DNA from: Closterium sp. NIES-65
Lineage: Eukaryota; Streptophyta; Zygnematophyceae; Desmidiales; Closteriaceae
DNA length: 64,000 nt
NCBI GenBank assembly: GCA_948144175.1
Contig: CANXME010000043.1
Span: forward strand, 744,001-808,000
Direction: 5' to 3'
The notes below the pieces were generated by a model that saw nothing but the letters and a program-made list of their open reading frames with translations, did no database searches and was not told the origin of the DNA. The translations under genes and the position numbers were made by a program. Shown here in pieces: positions 1-10,404 of this stretch. Position 1 is the stretch's first letter; each line of letters opens with the position of its first letter.

Positions 1-1642
1 GTAGTGGCCCGCTCAGCACGGTGATCTTGGGCGCCTTTGAGGAGGCCACCATCGTCTGGGCTTACTCTCGTGACAACACGCAGGAACTCGCCTTCCATGG
101 AGACAACATTTGAGTGGGGGATGGAGAAGGGGGGTTGGTGGGGGGGGGGGAGGTGTGGGAGGAGTAGGGGGTTGCGGTTGTTGTGAGTGTGCCCGCCTGA
201 TTCAGTGCGAGGAGGCCGCCATCCTCTGGGCCTACTCTCAAGACAACACGCAGGAACTCGCCTTCCACGGAGACAACATGTGATTCTTTTATTTATTTTT
301 TCTTTAATATTTTCGTTTGTTTGTTTCTTTTTGCTTGTTTGTTTGTTTGTTTGTTTGTTTGTTTTTATCATGGTTTTGGTTTCCAGTCGTTGTGCTGCGT
401 GGAGCTGCTTTGTACTTATCTACTCGCTATCTTCTCACCCCTTACCTTGCAGAAAAAGTGTCGTGTGAAGTTGTAACGAGGTGACTTTTGAGTCGATTCA
501 AAAGTCACCTTGTGTGGAGCTGCTTTGTACTTATCTACTCGCTATCTTCTCACCCCTTTCCCTCCCTTCTCTTCTCTTCTCTTCTCTGCTCTTCTCTTCT
601 CTTCTCTTCTCTTCTCTTCTCTTCTCTTCTCTTCTCTTCTCTTCTCTTCTCTTCTCTTCTCTTTGCTTCTCTTCTCTTCTCTTCTCTTCCCCTTTTCTCT
701 GTGCACAGGGGATCAGTAACAATCGACTTCTCCTCTGGAAAATCCTCCCCCTCCTCCTCCCCTGCTCTCATCGCCCACGCGGTCTTCCTCTCTCTCGCCT
801 TCTTCCTCCTCATGCCCTCAGCTATCCTCATCGCCCGTCTCTTCCTCGCAACCCCCTCCTCCCTCTCCTCCACTCCTCTCCACCTCTCAGACGCCAATAG
901 CACAGACTCCCATCCCCCCTCCTCCTCCTCCTCTTTCTCCTCTTCTGCTCCCCATGCTGATGACTCGATGTCAAATGATTCGCGCCGAGTGTTCTGGTTC
1001 ACATGGCATAAGTACCTGCAACTGGCCGCGCTCGTCTGCATCTGCGTCGGGTGCATCACGGCGTTTGTCTCGTCTGGATCTCAAGGGTTCCATTATGCCC
1101 ATGCCTGGATCGGTGTTTTCCTTCTCGTTCTCCTCGTCGCCATCCAGCCTCTTGTTGTCTTCTTCCGCCCGTCCTCCCGCCCGTCTTCTTCCGATTCGTC
1201 GGACTCTGCCGGCCAATGGCATTACGCCAGCTGGACTCGTGGGAGGTGGCGAGTGGTGCATTGGGTGGTGGGCGTGGTGGGAGTGGTGTTTGGTTGGTTC
1301 AACTGCTTCCTCGGGCTCACTCTCTACAGTAAAAAGTTTGCTGCTGGAGTCGTGGTAAGTTCCATTTCTCTGCGTTCTTTCGCGTTACATAAGACCATCG
1401 AAGTTTGAATCGCTGCGTGCACATTGGATGCACTGCCGTCGTATTCACCATTTGTGTTCCACGCCTTTGGGTCATGTGTTGATGTGTCGCAGGGAGGATA
1501 TGCAGTGTTCGGTATTCTCGCTATCATCATCGGCTTTCTTTATGGTGCTCTTATCGTGAGAGATGTAAAGAGGAAGAAGGATGCTAATGCTGCTGCTGCT
1601 GAATCCACTGGGTTTCAGATGCAGTCCAGGGCAGTTCCGTAG
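1..1642 (+). CDS. Gene A: cytochrome b561/DOMON protein, 3' part only
   Basis: Predicted membrane electron-transfer protein; the left edge of the window cuts off the signal peptide and DOMON parts. Supported exons are 206-279, 709-1354 and 1493-1642 (stop). Exon 206-279 is the end of a DOMON unit (WAYS, then FHGDN) and ends after the second codon base at AT|GTGATT. The large exon begins RGSVTIDFSSG and encodes the b561 core with hydrophobic helices. Four candidate heme histidines lie in IAHAVF, FTWHKY, YAHAWIG and RVVHWVV. It ends in phase 0 at GTG|GTAAGT. The last exon gives one more helix (YAVFGILAIIIGFLYG) and a basic cytosolic tail. A Ser-rich loop separates helices one and two. The family moves electrons across membranes, classically from ascorbate; the substrate here is unknown. 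Confidence 0.85.
3..110 (+). repeat. Extra copy of the WAYS...HGDN exon with a lost splice donor
   Basis: This is an almost identical copy of the exon at 206-279. After AAC AT it reads TTGA instead of GTGA, so it has no donor and runs into a TGA stop. The second copy keeps the donor and joins in frame to position 709. The first is therefore probably a dead duplicate, unless its missing upstream part is used otherwise. Confidence 0.6.
479..510. repeat. Palindrome between two direct copies (gene A intron)
   Basis: A 32-bp near-perfect palindrome with core TTTTGAGTCGATTCAAAA and outer arms AGGTGAC/GTCACCT. It lies between direct copies of a 44-bp sequence at 399-442 and 514-557. It has the same left flank (TTGTAACGAGGTGAC) as the copy at 62828-62863. 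Confidence 0.85.
571..690. repeat. (TTCTC)n pyrimidine microsatellite
   Basis: About 120 bp of CTTCT repeats immediately precede the acceptor at 708 of gene A, so they extend the polypyrimidine tract of the b561 exon. Confidence 0.85.
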
Positions 1643-2921
1643 TGGAGTCTTCTGTGCTGAACAAAATGTGGTGCCCTTTTGTTTTATCCTCACATCTAGT
1701 TATATGCTTGTTTGATGGTTGTTAGGAGGATGTGATGGTGTTTTAACCCTCTTCAGGAATATTTTTTTTTGCTGTGCGTTTGCCATAGCGATCGAATGTA
1801 CTGTGTTTTGGCGTTTGAATATACATAATTTTCGATCCTACAGCCCTGTGTTACGAGTGCAATTGAGTGAACAAACGAGAATTGCACTATCGAAGCAAGA
1901 GTCCGATGAGCGAAGGCATGAGCGAAGAATATATAGCGAAACTACAGTGGTAACGGTAATGGACTGTGGTTGTCGCGCGACGGGCCTGGGACTGAGGTTG
2001 GGAAAAGTGTCGAAGCGGAGGCCCGGAGGGCGGGTTACCCGCCGAGCCGTGAGGTCGGGGTGCGACGTGCGAAGGTGGCGGGCGGATTGTAGATGCGAGG
2101 ATTGCGAGTGGTAACGGTGCTGACTGTGGTGCTACAGTGATGTATGCGTTGAGCAGGGACGCGAAGTAAGGAAAAAGAGATTTTCCTTACACCCTGAAAG
2201 TGATTGGTTCCTGCTCTGCCTGCTGCTTGGGGCAATGAACGACTCCAAAGATTGGCACAACAGTCGTGCGAGCCCATCTGGTCGGTGGAAGCTAGTGGTA
2301 GTAGAGCAGCATAAATCATCGAGCGATGCCAAGCGAAACAGTCTGCGACTGTTGCTGTCGTTCTACGGCTGGTTCTCCCTGATGCCATCGCGAATCGCGA
2401 CAGCCTGGGCGATCCGAGAATTACCATTCCCCGCGCGTGGGTCAAAATGTGCGGCTCGGAGACTTTGGTCAAATTTCAGTTGTCCAGCCAACTCCCAATT
2501 TCTGTGAAAGGCGCATGAGAAAATGAAATCCCTACTCCTTGAAACCCCTTAAAACATGCGGTACAACCTTTGAAACAAATAACGGACCGTACTGGAACGC
2601 TTTCTGTGAAATCCCGTGTGGTGTCTGCAGACAGGGCGAGATTTCTGAGCAGATGACGAGTCTTCTCTCCCTAGAATGAAACTCAGTTGTGCCTGTACTG
2701 GTCTTCATCACACTTAGTGCTGTGCTGTGTAACAGATGCGGCCGCTCCAGCGTCTCCAATAGTTGGTACGTAGCATCAGACATATCTTCTAGTGTTGAAG
2801 TCAGAGTCGCGATTGGCTTGTATCTCGGTTTCGTAGTTGTAGTGGTCGCAGTCTTTCCCCCCCACCTCTTCCTTTAGACTCGCCTCGAGTCTCGACTAGT
2901 GCTTGTAGTGCATCCTCAATA
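1643..2921. other. Intergenic region between genes A and B
   Basis: I see no convincing gene here. It should hold the 3' end of A and the promoter of B. One perfect hairpin has 10-bp arms at 2166-2175 and 2181-2190 (GTAAGGAAAA/TTTTCCTTAC) around a 5-base loop. No palindromes of the TTTTGAG family are present. Confidence 0.6.
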
Positions 2922-5900
2922 ATGGCGTCCTCACGCGTTTCGATACTGCTGATTGCGCTACCACTTCTCCTGCTGCTGCTGCTCGCGGGATCTGCGGAAG
3001 GAGCCGGCTTTACGGATCAGATCTCGAAGAGCGTTCGCGATTTTTTCAGTCAATTCTCGAAAATGTGGAGCTCCGGCGGCGGCACGTCCGAGGGGTACCC
3101 ATCCGTCTGCCAGAACTCCACGCTTCCCGGCTACACCTCATCTTTCCAGCTAACTGATGGGTAAGATTGTAGCACAAGCTTCGAGGCGGCCCGAAATATG
3201 GGTTTCGTGGCGAGTACGAATGAGTCTGTATTCTGTACCTTCTGCTTCTTGAGGCGCCTCAAAAAGCTTCGAGGTGCATTTTGAGGCGCCTCAAAAAGCT
3301 TCGAGGCGGCCCGAAATATGGGTTTCGTGGCGGGTACAAATGAGTCTGTACCTTCTGTTACGTATTCTGTACCTTCTGCTTCTTCATTTCCCTCCGCGGC
3401 GTGCCTCGTTACAAAGTTGGGATTTCGAAAATGGGGAGCACCGGCGGCGGCACGGCGCCGTGCAAACTTGGGATCTCGGCACCGTGCCGCCAGAATCGTG
3501 TTTTGAGTCGACTCAAAACAGAGCCTCGGCGAGCTCCGGCGGCGGCACGTCCGAGGGGTATCCGTCCGTCTGCCAAAACTCCACTCTTCCCGGCTACACG
3601 TCGTCTTTCCGGCTAATTAACGGGTAAGAGCAGGATACGAGTTTCTGAAACACACCAGGTGCACCTGGTGTAGAGCGGATTCAGCGTTTGCCTCGTTTAG
3701 GCGTACCCCTTGAAAATGTGCTGTATCGGTGTTACTTTTGAGGATTCTCAAAAGTAACACCAATTTCTTGGGTTGTTCCCTCTTCCCTAATGTCCTTCAC
3801 TGGGTTCTCCCACGCTCCATCCTCCTTAACTAGTGCACTTTCGAAGTTTACTCATACTCGGTTGAGAACTTAATCCTTCCTGTTCTCTCCCCCCTCCCCT
3901 TTCCCCATCACATGCCCGACCCCCCGCTCCCTCCCCCCCCCAGCCTCACCATCCGTTGGATCCCCGCCAAAAACACGTCCGAGCTTCAACAACTGGATTC
4001 TATGCGTTGCCCCCCACTACCTCTTCACCCCCCCTTCCTCTCTTCCCCACCCTCCACCCCCTCTCAGCCTCACCATCCACTGGATCCCCGCCAAAAACAC
4101 GTTGGAGCTTCAAATTGCCGTCGAAGCGCCATAGAAAATTCTCGAAAGTCACCTGTTGCCCTTGCCACATTTCCACCCCCTCTCTGCCTCACCATCCACT
4201 GGATCCATCCCAAAACACGTCAGGACGAAGTTACCTGTGGATCCACTGGCAGGTCGAAACTGTTTTTCTATGAACCATCCCAAAAACACGTCGGAGCTTA
4301 CAAAACTGTTTCCGCATTCCCCCCCTTCCCCCCCTTCCCCCACTCCACCCCCTTCCGCCCTCCCCGCTTCCACCCCCTTTCCCCAGCCTCACCATCCACT
4401 GGATCCCCGCCAAGAACACGTCCGAGCTTCAAATCGCCGTCGAAGCGCGGCGAATCGCCTCCTCGTCGCCGGAGAATCAGACGGCGACGTCGCAGGCGCT
4501 ACCCGGGAAGGGCTGGTTCTCCGTGGGATGGTCGCAAAGCGGCGCGATGTATCCCGGTGACGCGGTGGTGGGAAATCAGCAGCGCGCTGCGGTCGCCGCG
4601 TACAGCATGACCGGCCACGACGCGAGCGCGGTTCGGCGGACGAACGATATCCAGCTGGGGAAGACGAGTCTGTCGCGCAGCAAGAGCTCCGTTATAATGA
4701 AGTGCGTGAAAATCTAAAAGGCTGCTTTCTGTCAAAACAAGGGCATGTTATGTATAAATGTTTACTGTACTCTCCTGACTTCTACATGTTTTTTTTCATG
4801 TGTGGCAGCAGTGTATCATTCCAGAATGACGATTTCGTCTTCCTGTTGTCCCCCCCAGGTTCTCTCGTTTTGAGAACAACGGCGGAGTCGTGCCCTTCAG
4901 TATAAAGGGCTTCGGTATAGTCACGTGGGCGTACGCACCAGACGGCACCAGAGTCCTCGGATCCCACGACAGCAACAAGTAAGTTCTCCCGAACCTGTGC
5001 CCCGAACCTCTGTCCCGAACCTGTGCCCCGAACCCTGCATGAACCTCACATTCCGAACCTCTGTCCCAAACCTTGTGCTCCAGTCTAGTGCTTGCCTAGC
5101 ATCGGCAAACGCAAATCCAGATTGATTTCACCTGTGACGCTGCTGCTCCCCCGCCCGCCCCGCGCCCCTCCTCCCCTTCCTAGCCCTCTCCTGGCAGTGT
5201 ATCGCGCATCTCCTTCCGAATCTCCTTCCGAATTCCCTTTCCTCCGCCCCTCCACCACCCCACGCCTCCCTGTTACCCCCCTCCCCACCCTCCTCCCCTT
5301 CCTGGCCCTCTCCTGGCAGTGTATCGCGAATCTCCTTCCGAAATCCCTTCCAGCCTCCCTTTCCCTCCGCCCTTCCTACACCACCCCACGCCTCCCCCTC
5401 ACCCCCCTCCTCCCCCTCTCGGCCAAGCAGTGAATCACGCATCTCCTTCCGAATTCCTTTTCAGTCTCCCTTTCCCTCGCCCTTCCTACCCGTCCCCACG
5501 CCTCCCCAACCTCTTCCCTCCCACCGAGGGTCGGAACACGTTGGTTTCTCCTGCGACGTTGCTGCTCCCTGCTCCCCTCCTCACGCACCCGCTTTCCTCC
5601 TGCCCCCCACTTCCCCCCCAGAGGTTCATCACAGACAGATATCTCCTGCGGCGCTACTGACTTTTGAGTCGACTCAAAAGTCACCTCGTTTTCTCCTGCG
5701 ACGCTGCTGCTCCCCCGCCCGGCCCTGAGCCTGACCTCCCTGCATTCTCCCGCCTGACCCTTTCTTCTCCACTCCCTCCCAATCCTTCCCCACCCAATCA
5801 AATCCCCCCAGAGGATCATCACAGACAGATATCTCCTGCGACGCTGCTGCTCCCCCGCCCGCTGCTGACCTCCCTGCATTCCCCCTCCTCACCCTTTCCT

Positions 5901-8900
5901 CCCCACCCCCTCCCTATCCTCCCCCACCTCTCCTCTCTCAGAGGGTCATCACAGGTTGATGTCTCCTGCGACGCTGCTGCTCCCTGCTCCCCTCCTCACA
6001 CACGCGCTTCCCCCCTGCCCCCCACTTTCCCCCTGCCCCCCACTTTCCCCCTGCCCCCCACTTTCCCCCTGCCCCCCACTTTCCCCCTGCCCCCCACTTT
6101 CCCCCTGCCCCCCACTTTCCCCCTGCCCCCCACTTTCCCCCTGCCCCCCACTTTCCCCCTGTCCCCCAATTTCCCCCTGCCCCCCACTTTCCCCCTGTCC
6201 CCCAATTTCCCCCTGGCCCCCTCTCGTCCCGCTCAGAGGATCATCGCAGATCCATTTCTCCGATTTGTTTGAGATTAGTTTTGAGAACTCTCAAAACTAA
6301 CTTCTCCTGCAACGCTGCTGCTCCCCCGCGTGTGATAAGTCGACTTTTGAGTCGACTCAGTTTGATAAATCGACTTATCACGCAACGCTGCTGCTCCCCC
6401 GCCCGCTGCTGTCCTCCCTGCATTCCCCTTCTTGACCCTTCCCCCCTCCCCTTCTCCCCACCCCCTCCTCTCCCCCCCCCCCCAGAGGATCATCACAGAT
6501 CGATTTCTCGTGCGACGCTACTGCTCCCCCGCCCGCCCCCCGCTCCTCCTCCTCCTCATGGCCCGGGCATTATGCTCACTACATTCCCTTCCGCATCCCA
6601 CTTAATTCTCCCTTTCCTCCGTCCCTCCTATCCCACCCACGCCTTCCCCACTCCTCTCCCCCCCCCAGAGGATCATCACAGATTGATTTCTCGTGCGACG
6701 CCACTGCTCCCCCACCCGCCTCCCGCCCCACCTCCTCCTCGTCGCCCGGCCAGAACTGCAAGAAGTCAGCCCTGGCAGGATACCAGTACCAGACCAACCT
6801 GCAGGGCAGCAGGTGAGATGTGATAATATGAGAGGTGTGATCATAAGGTAGTTCGCATGTGTGCCTGCACACGTAGCCATCTCACCCCCCCACCTCCTCC
6901 TCGTCGCCCGGGTGGAACTGCAAGAAGTCGACTCTTCAAGGCTACCAGTACCAAACCAGCCTGCAGGGCAGCAGCAGGTGAGATGTGGGCGTGATTTTAT
7001 GAGATGTGTTTGTAACGAAGCTGAATGGTGTGCCTATCGGGGAGTAGTTACCACCTTCACCTCCTCCTCCTCTTCCTCGCCCGGGCACAACTGCAAGAAG
7101 TCAGCCCTGGCAGGATACCAGTACCAGACCAGCCTGCAGGGCAGCAGGTGAGATGTGATAATATGAGAGGTGATTGCAATGAAACTGAGAGGCGTGTCCA
7201 TAGAGAGGTAGGGCCTCCCCGCCTCCCGCCCCACCTCCTCCTCCTCGCCCGGGAAGAACTGCAAGAAGTCAGCCCTGCCACTGCCTTGCCACTGCCTTGC
7301 CACTGCCTTGCCACCATCTCAGTCTCCCCCAACCTCCTCCTGCACTGGAAGGAAGCAGCAGGGAAGCAAGTGGACGTGGCAGTGGCTGCCAAATCTGCAG
7401 TCCAATAGAACACCATGTAGGGAAGCAAGTGGCCTACATGGTGTTCTATTGGGCAGCAGGGAAGCAAGTGGACCTGGCAGTGGCTGCCAACTCTGGCAGC
7501 CCGGCCAAAGACAGATGGATGGAGCAACCCCATTCAATTCCTCCTCTTCTCCCGCTTCCCCCCTTCCTCCAACCCACCTCCTCCTGCACTGGAAGGAAGC
7601 AGCAGGGAAGCAAGTGGAAATGGCTGTAGAGGCAAAATCCAATAGTCCGGCTAAGGACGGGTAGATATCCCTGGCTTGGAGCAACCCCAGTGGCCGAATG
7701 GTTCCCTCCGATGCAGTCATCGGGACCTTTTCAACCACCTCTTCCCCCGCTTATTCCCCCGCCTTCCTCTCCCCTCGCCCTTTTGCAGTCTGCTTTTGCA
7801 CTGGAAGGAAGCAGCAGGGAAGCAAGTGGAAATGGCAGTAGAGGCCAAACCCGGCAGCCCAGCGAAAGTCGGATGGATGTCCCTGGCTTGGAGCAACCCC
7901 AGCGGCCGAATGGTGCCCTCCGATGCAGTCATCGGGAACCTTTACGGCGGGGAGATTTATGCGTACAAGGTGCCGGGTTACTCAAGTGATTCGCTGTCGC
8001 GAGACGGGTTTGATATCGGGAGTGGCGCGAGCACCAAGACGGAGGGGGGATCGGTTATTATGAGGTGCGTTTTGTTTTCCCTGAATTTGGAGTAAGGCTT
8101 TGCACCGGGAACGAATCACTGTCGCGAGACGGGTTTGACATCGGGAGTGGGCCGAGCACCAAGACGGAGGGAGGTTCAATCATCATGAGGTGCGTTTGGA
8201 TTGGGGCTTCCGGGGAGATCCACGCGTATAAGGTGCCGGGTTACTCGAGTGATTCACTGTCGCGAGACGGGTTTGACTTCGGGAGTGGCGCGAGCACCAA
8301 GACGGAGGGGGGATCGGTTATTATGAGGTGCCGTTTTTTTATTGCCGTTCTGAATCTGCTTTTGAGTCGACTCAAAAGCATGAGGTGCCGTTTTTTTATT
8401 GCCGTTCTGAATCTGGAGCGTTGCAGTATTTGAGTCGACTCAAAAGGGGAATGATGTGGGGTTGACCCTCAAAGGCGCTTTTGAGTCGACTCAAAAGCTG
8501 AATCGGGTCGACTCAAAAGCCGAATCTGGAGCGTTGCAGTTTTGGGTTGTCTCTGGGAGGAGAATAAGTCCAGCTGACGCTGTTTCTTTTCGATAGCTTC
8601 AACTTATTTGACCATCCCGTGTTTTTCAGTCGCATGGACAACACGGAATGGTCAAATAAGTTCAAGCTATTGAAGAAGAAGAGCCTCATTTGAGCTTACT
8701 CCTCCTCATCCATTCCCCTCCTTTCAAGCTTTCAGCTGGACTTATTCTCCTCCTCCATTCTTTCTCGCTCCTACCATCCCCACCAGGTTCACGCGGATAG
8801 ACAAAACGGGATGGTCGAATAAGTTCAAGCTATCGAAGAAGAGCAGCCTCATCTGGGCTTATTCGTCGTCCATTCCATTTGTCACTTCTCCCTCACAATC

Positions 8901-10404
8901 TCTCACACTCGCTTTCTCACTCACTCCCACACTCCCCCCCTCGGCATGGCCACCAGGTTCACGCGCACGGATAACACGGGATGGTCGAATAAATTCAAGC
9001 TATCAAAGAAGAACAGCCTCATCTGGGCTTACTCGTCCTCGGGGTCCAAAACACTAGGGTCTCACGGACGCAACTAGTAAGTGTGCTGGGTCTGCCTTTA
9101 ACGAGTATATGTCTAGAGCTATTGGGGAAGAACAACCTCATCTGGGCTTATTCGTCCTCGGGATCCAACACGCTGGGGTCACACGGACGCAACTAGTAAG
9201 TGTGCTTATCTTTGAGTCGACTCAGTTTGTGCTAATAACGAGTATGAGACTTGAGCTATCGAAGAAGAACAGCCTCATCTGGGCTTACTCGTCCTCGGGG
9301 TCCAAAACACTAGGGTCTCACGGACGCAACTAGTAAGTGTGCTGGGTCTGCCTTTAACGAGTACATGTCTAGAGCTATTGGGGAAGAACAACCTCATCTG
9401 GGCTTATTCGTCCTCGGGATCCAACACGCTGGGGTCACACGGACGCAACTAGTAAGTGTGCTTATCTTTGAGTCGACTCAGTTTGTGCTTATAACGAGTA
9501 TAAGACTTGAGCTATCGAAGAAGAACAGCCTCATCTGGGCTTACTCGTCCTCAGGATCCAACACGCTGGGGTCGCACGGACGCAACTAGTGAGTGTGCTG
9601 GGTCTGCTTTTAACGAGTATGAGTCTAGAGCTATATCAGGGAAGAACAAGCTCGTCTGGGCTTATTCCTCGTCTGGATCCAATACACTGGGGTCGCACAG
9701 GAGCAACTAGTGAGTGTGCTTATAACGAGTATGCGTTTTCAGCTGTTCGGGAAGAAGAGCCTCGTACGGGCTTATGGTACTTCTTTTCTGGTTTCAACAC
9801 ACTGGGATCCCACGGAAGCAACTAGTGAGTGTGATGGGTGTGCTCATAACGAGTATGGATTACAAGTCGTCACAACCATATTCGCGCTTACCCCTTGAAA
9901 GCGAGGATCCAACGCACGGGGGTTCGACGGAAGCAACTCGTGAGTGTAACCGGCGTGGTTATAACGAGTATGGTTATATTATACAAACACTCCCTGTGGC
10001 CATTACGCTGTTTGTTCCTTCTTCCCTTCTCCCCTCTTTCAATGGTCGGCTCTCCTTTGATATCTCCTGACACGTCCCCAATACTGCCCCGTTTCCCCCT
10101 CACCAACCCCCTTCCCGCAGTGGCCGCCTCTCTGTTGATTTCTCCTGACACTTCCCCAATACTGCTCCTGTTCCCCCTCCCCAACCCCCCCCACCCCCCC
10201 TCCAGTGGCCGCCTCTCTGTTGATTTCTCCTGACACTTCCCCTCTTCCCCCTCACCACCCCCCTCCCCCAGTGGCCGCCTCTCTGTTGATTTCTCCTGCC
10301 GCACAGCACCTGCTAAGTCCCGCCCCGGCTTCTCGTGGTGGCCCAGGCGGGGTGGGGGGGGAGGAGGAAGGGATGGGGATGATGATGATGATGATGATGA
10401 TTAG
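2922..10404 (+). CDS. Gene B: secreted two-DOMON protein with acidic C-terminal tail
   Basis: Spliced model of 448 aa, exons 2922-3160, 4387-4701, 4859-4978, 6669-6812, 7789-8064, 8957-9076 and 10272-10404. All introns follow the second codon base. Residues 1-25 form a signal peptide with a Leu-rich core; a Cys...STLPGY motif ends exon 1. DOMON 1 (about 80-184) has GWFSVGWS and candidate heme Met in GAMYPGDA; exon 3 carries WAYAPDG and His in GSHDSN. Exon 4 has IDFSCDA and a second Cys...SALAGY. DOMON 2 (about 273-365) has GRMVPSDA; exon 6 has WAYSSSGS and GSHGRN. The last exon starts GRLSVDFSC and ends in Gly- then Asp-rich sequence before TAG. No membrane anchor follows, so it is probably extracellular or in the wall. 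DOMON domains bind heme or sugars; the true ligand is unknown. Confidence 0.8.
3176..4300 (+). repeat. Partial exon copies in intron 1 of gene B
   Basis: A 3' copy of exon 1 (Cys...STLPGY and a GG|GTAAG donor) lies at about 3530-3623. Four 5' copies of exon 2 (LTIxWIPAKNTSEL) lie at about 3943-3990, 4068-4125, 4189-4222 and 4270-4300. A direct duplication of about 55 bp (3176-3229 and 3296-3350) flanks two GGCGCC-centred palindromes at about 3249-3264 and 3279-3296. The functional exon 2 is the copy that reads through to a donor at 4701. Confidence 0.7.
3728..3761. repeat. 34-bp palindrome, GATT centre
   Basis: It has 15-bp perfect arms (GGTGTTACTTTTGAG and its complement) around GATT, in gene B intron 1. 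The outer arm differs from other family members, so the shared core is TTTTGAG/CTCAAAA. Confidence 0.85.
5659..5682. repeat. 24-bp palindrome between two DFSC-exon copies
   Basis: A perfect palindrome, GACTTTTGAGTC and its mirror with a TCGA centre. The phrase TCTCCTGCG(A/G)CGCT occurs on both sides of it. Confidence 0.85.
6013..6222. repeat. 18-bp minisatellite
   Basis: About eleven tandem copies of a C-rich 18-bp unit (ACTTTCCCCCTGCCCCCC), with TGTCCCCCAAT variants near the end, inside gene B intron 3 just upstream of an acceptor-like CAG. Confidence 0.85.
6331..6382. repeat. Hairpin enclosing a palindrome core
   Basis: Arms GTGATAAGTCGA (6332-6343) and TCGACTTATCAC (6370-6381) enclose a degenerate TTTTGAGTCGACTCA core. 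This shows the outer arms can be inverted copies of local sequence. Confidence 0.7.
6895..7650 (+). repeat. 3' copies of exon 4 and 5' copies of exon 5 (gene B intron 4)
   Basis: Three copies of the Cys-Lys-Lys-Ser...GYQYQT half of exon 4 with its GT donor follow the functional exon (about 6895-6975, 7060-7148, 7233-7275). Then come three copies of the LLLHWKEAAGKQV start of exon 5 (about 7327, 7455 and 7575). So 3' pieces lie after, and 5' pieces before, the intact exon. A perfect 20-bp inverted repeat sits at 7402-7421 and 7433-7452. Confidence 0.7.
8080..8880 (+). repeat. 3' copies of exon 5, palindromes and 5' copies of exon 6 (gene B intron 5)
   Basis: Two copies of the SLSRDGFDxGSG...GSVIMR end of DOMON exon 5, each followed by GGTGCG, lie at about 8118-8190 and 8215-8333. 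Four TCGA-centred palindrome copies follow between 8358 and 8520. Then come copies of the exon 6 start (FTRxDxTGWSNKFKL), one of them next to an inverted copy at 8590-8672. Confidence 0.7.
8358..8379. repeat. 22-bp palindrome between two 35-bp direct copies
   Basis: The perfect palindrome GCTTTTGAGTC.. is placed exactly between direct copies at 8324-8358 and 8381-8415. A second perfect copy is at 8477-8498, and partial copies are near 8430 and 8505. Confidence 0.9.
9100..9825 (+). repeat. Six 3' copies of exon 6 (gene B intron 6)
   Basis: The coding phrase SLIWAYSSSGS.TLGSHG.N recurs after the functional exon at about 9118, 9255, 9374, 9513, 9635 and 9745. Most copies keep the TA|GT(A/G)AGT donor. 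A unit of about 256 bp is itself duplicated (9080-9335 against 9336-9590), and degenerate palindromes (TTTGAGTCGACTCAGTTTG) at about 9208 and 9464 lie inside each unit. Confidence 0.75.
10045..10250 (+). repeat. Three 5' copies of the terminal exon of gene B
   Basis: Copies of CAG|TGGCCGCCTCTCTGTTGATT-type acceptor and exon start (GRLSVDFS) lie at about 10043, 10120 and 10205, before the copy at 10272 that reads to a stop. Confidence 0.7.

Larger units (their letters stand above)
5103..6560 (+). repeat. Array of 5' copies of the DFSC linker exon (gene B intron 3)
   Basis: At least seven partial copies of the start of exon 4, most with an AG acceptor and (I/V)(D/S)(F/V)(S/T)C coding potential. 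They are near 5120, 5545, 5622, 5817, 5943, 6238 and 6485; the complete exon starts at 6669. Copies are 100-300 bp apart in C-rich sequence and have drifted. The one at 5120 has no in-phase acceptor. This fits repeated tandem duplication of the intron end plus exon start. Confidence 0.7.

Noticed and set aside
479..510. Palindromes as library adaptors or cloning linkers (they contain SalI- or EcoRI-like centres)
   Set aside because: Centres and outer arms vary between loci, arms extend to 36 bp, and flanks are direct copies, which adaptors would not give. An assembly artefact is not fully excluded and is listed as a test.
488..707. N-terminal extension of the gene A b561 reading frame through the CTTCT repeat
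   Set aside because: It is a polypyrimidine tract ending in CAG; the exon starts at 709 and joins in phase to 279.
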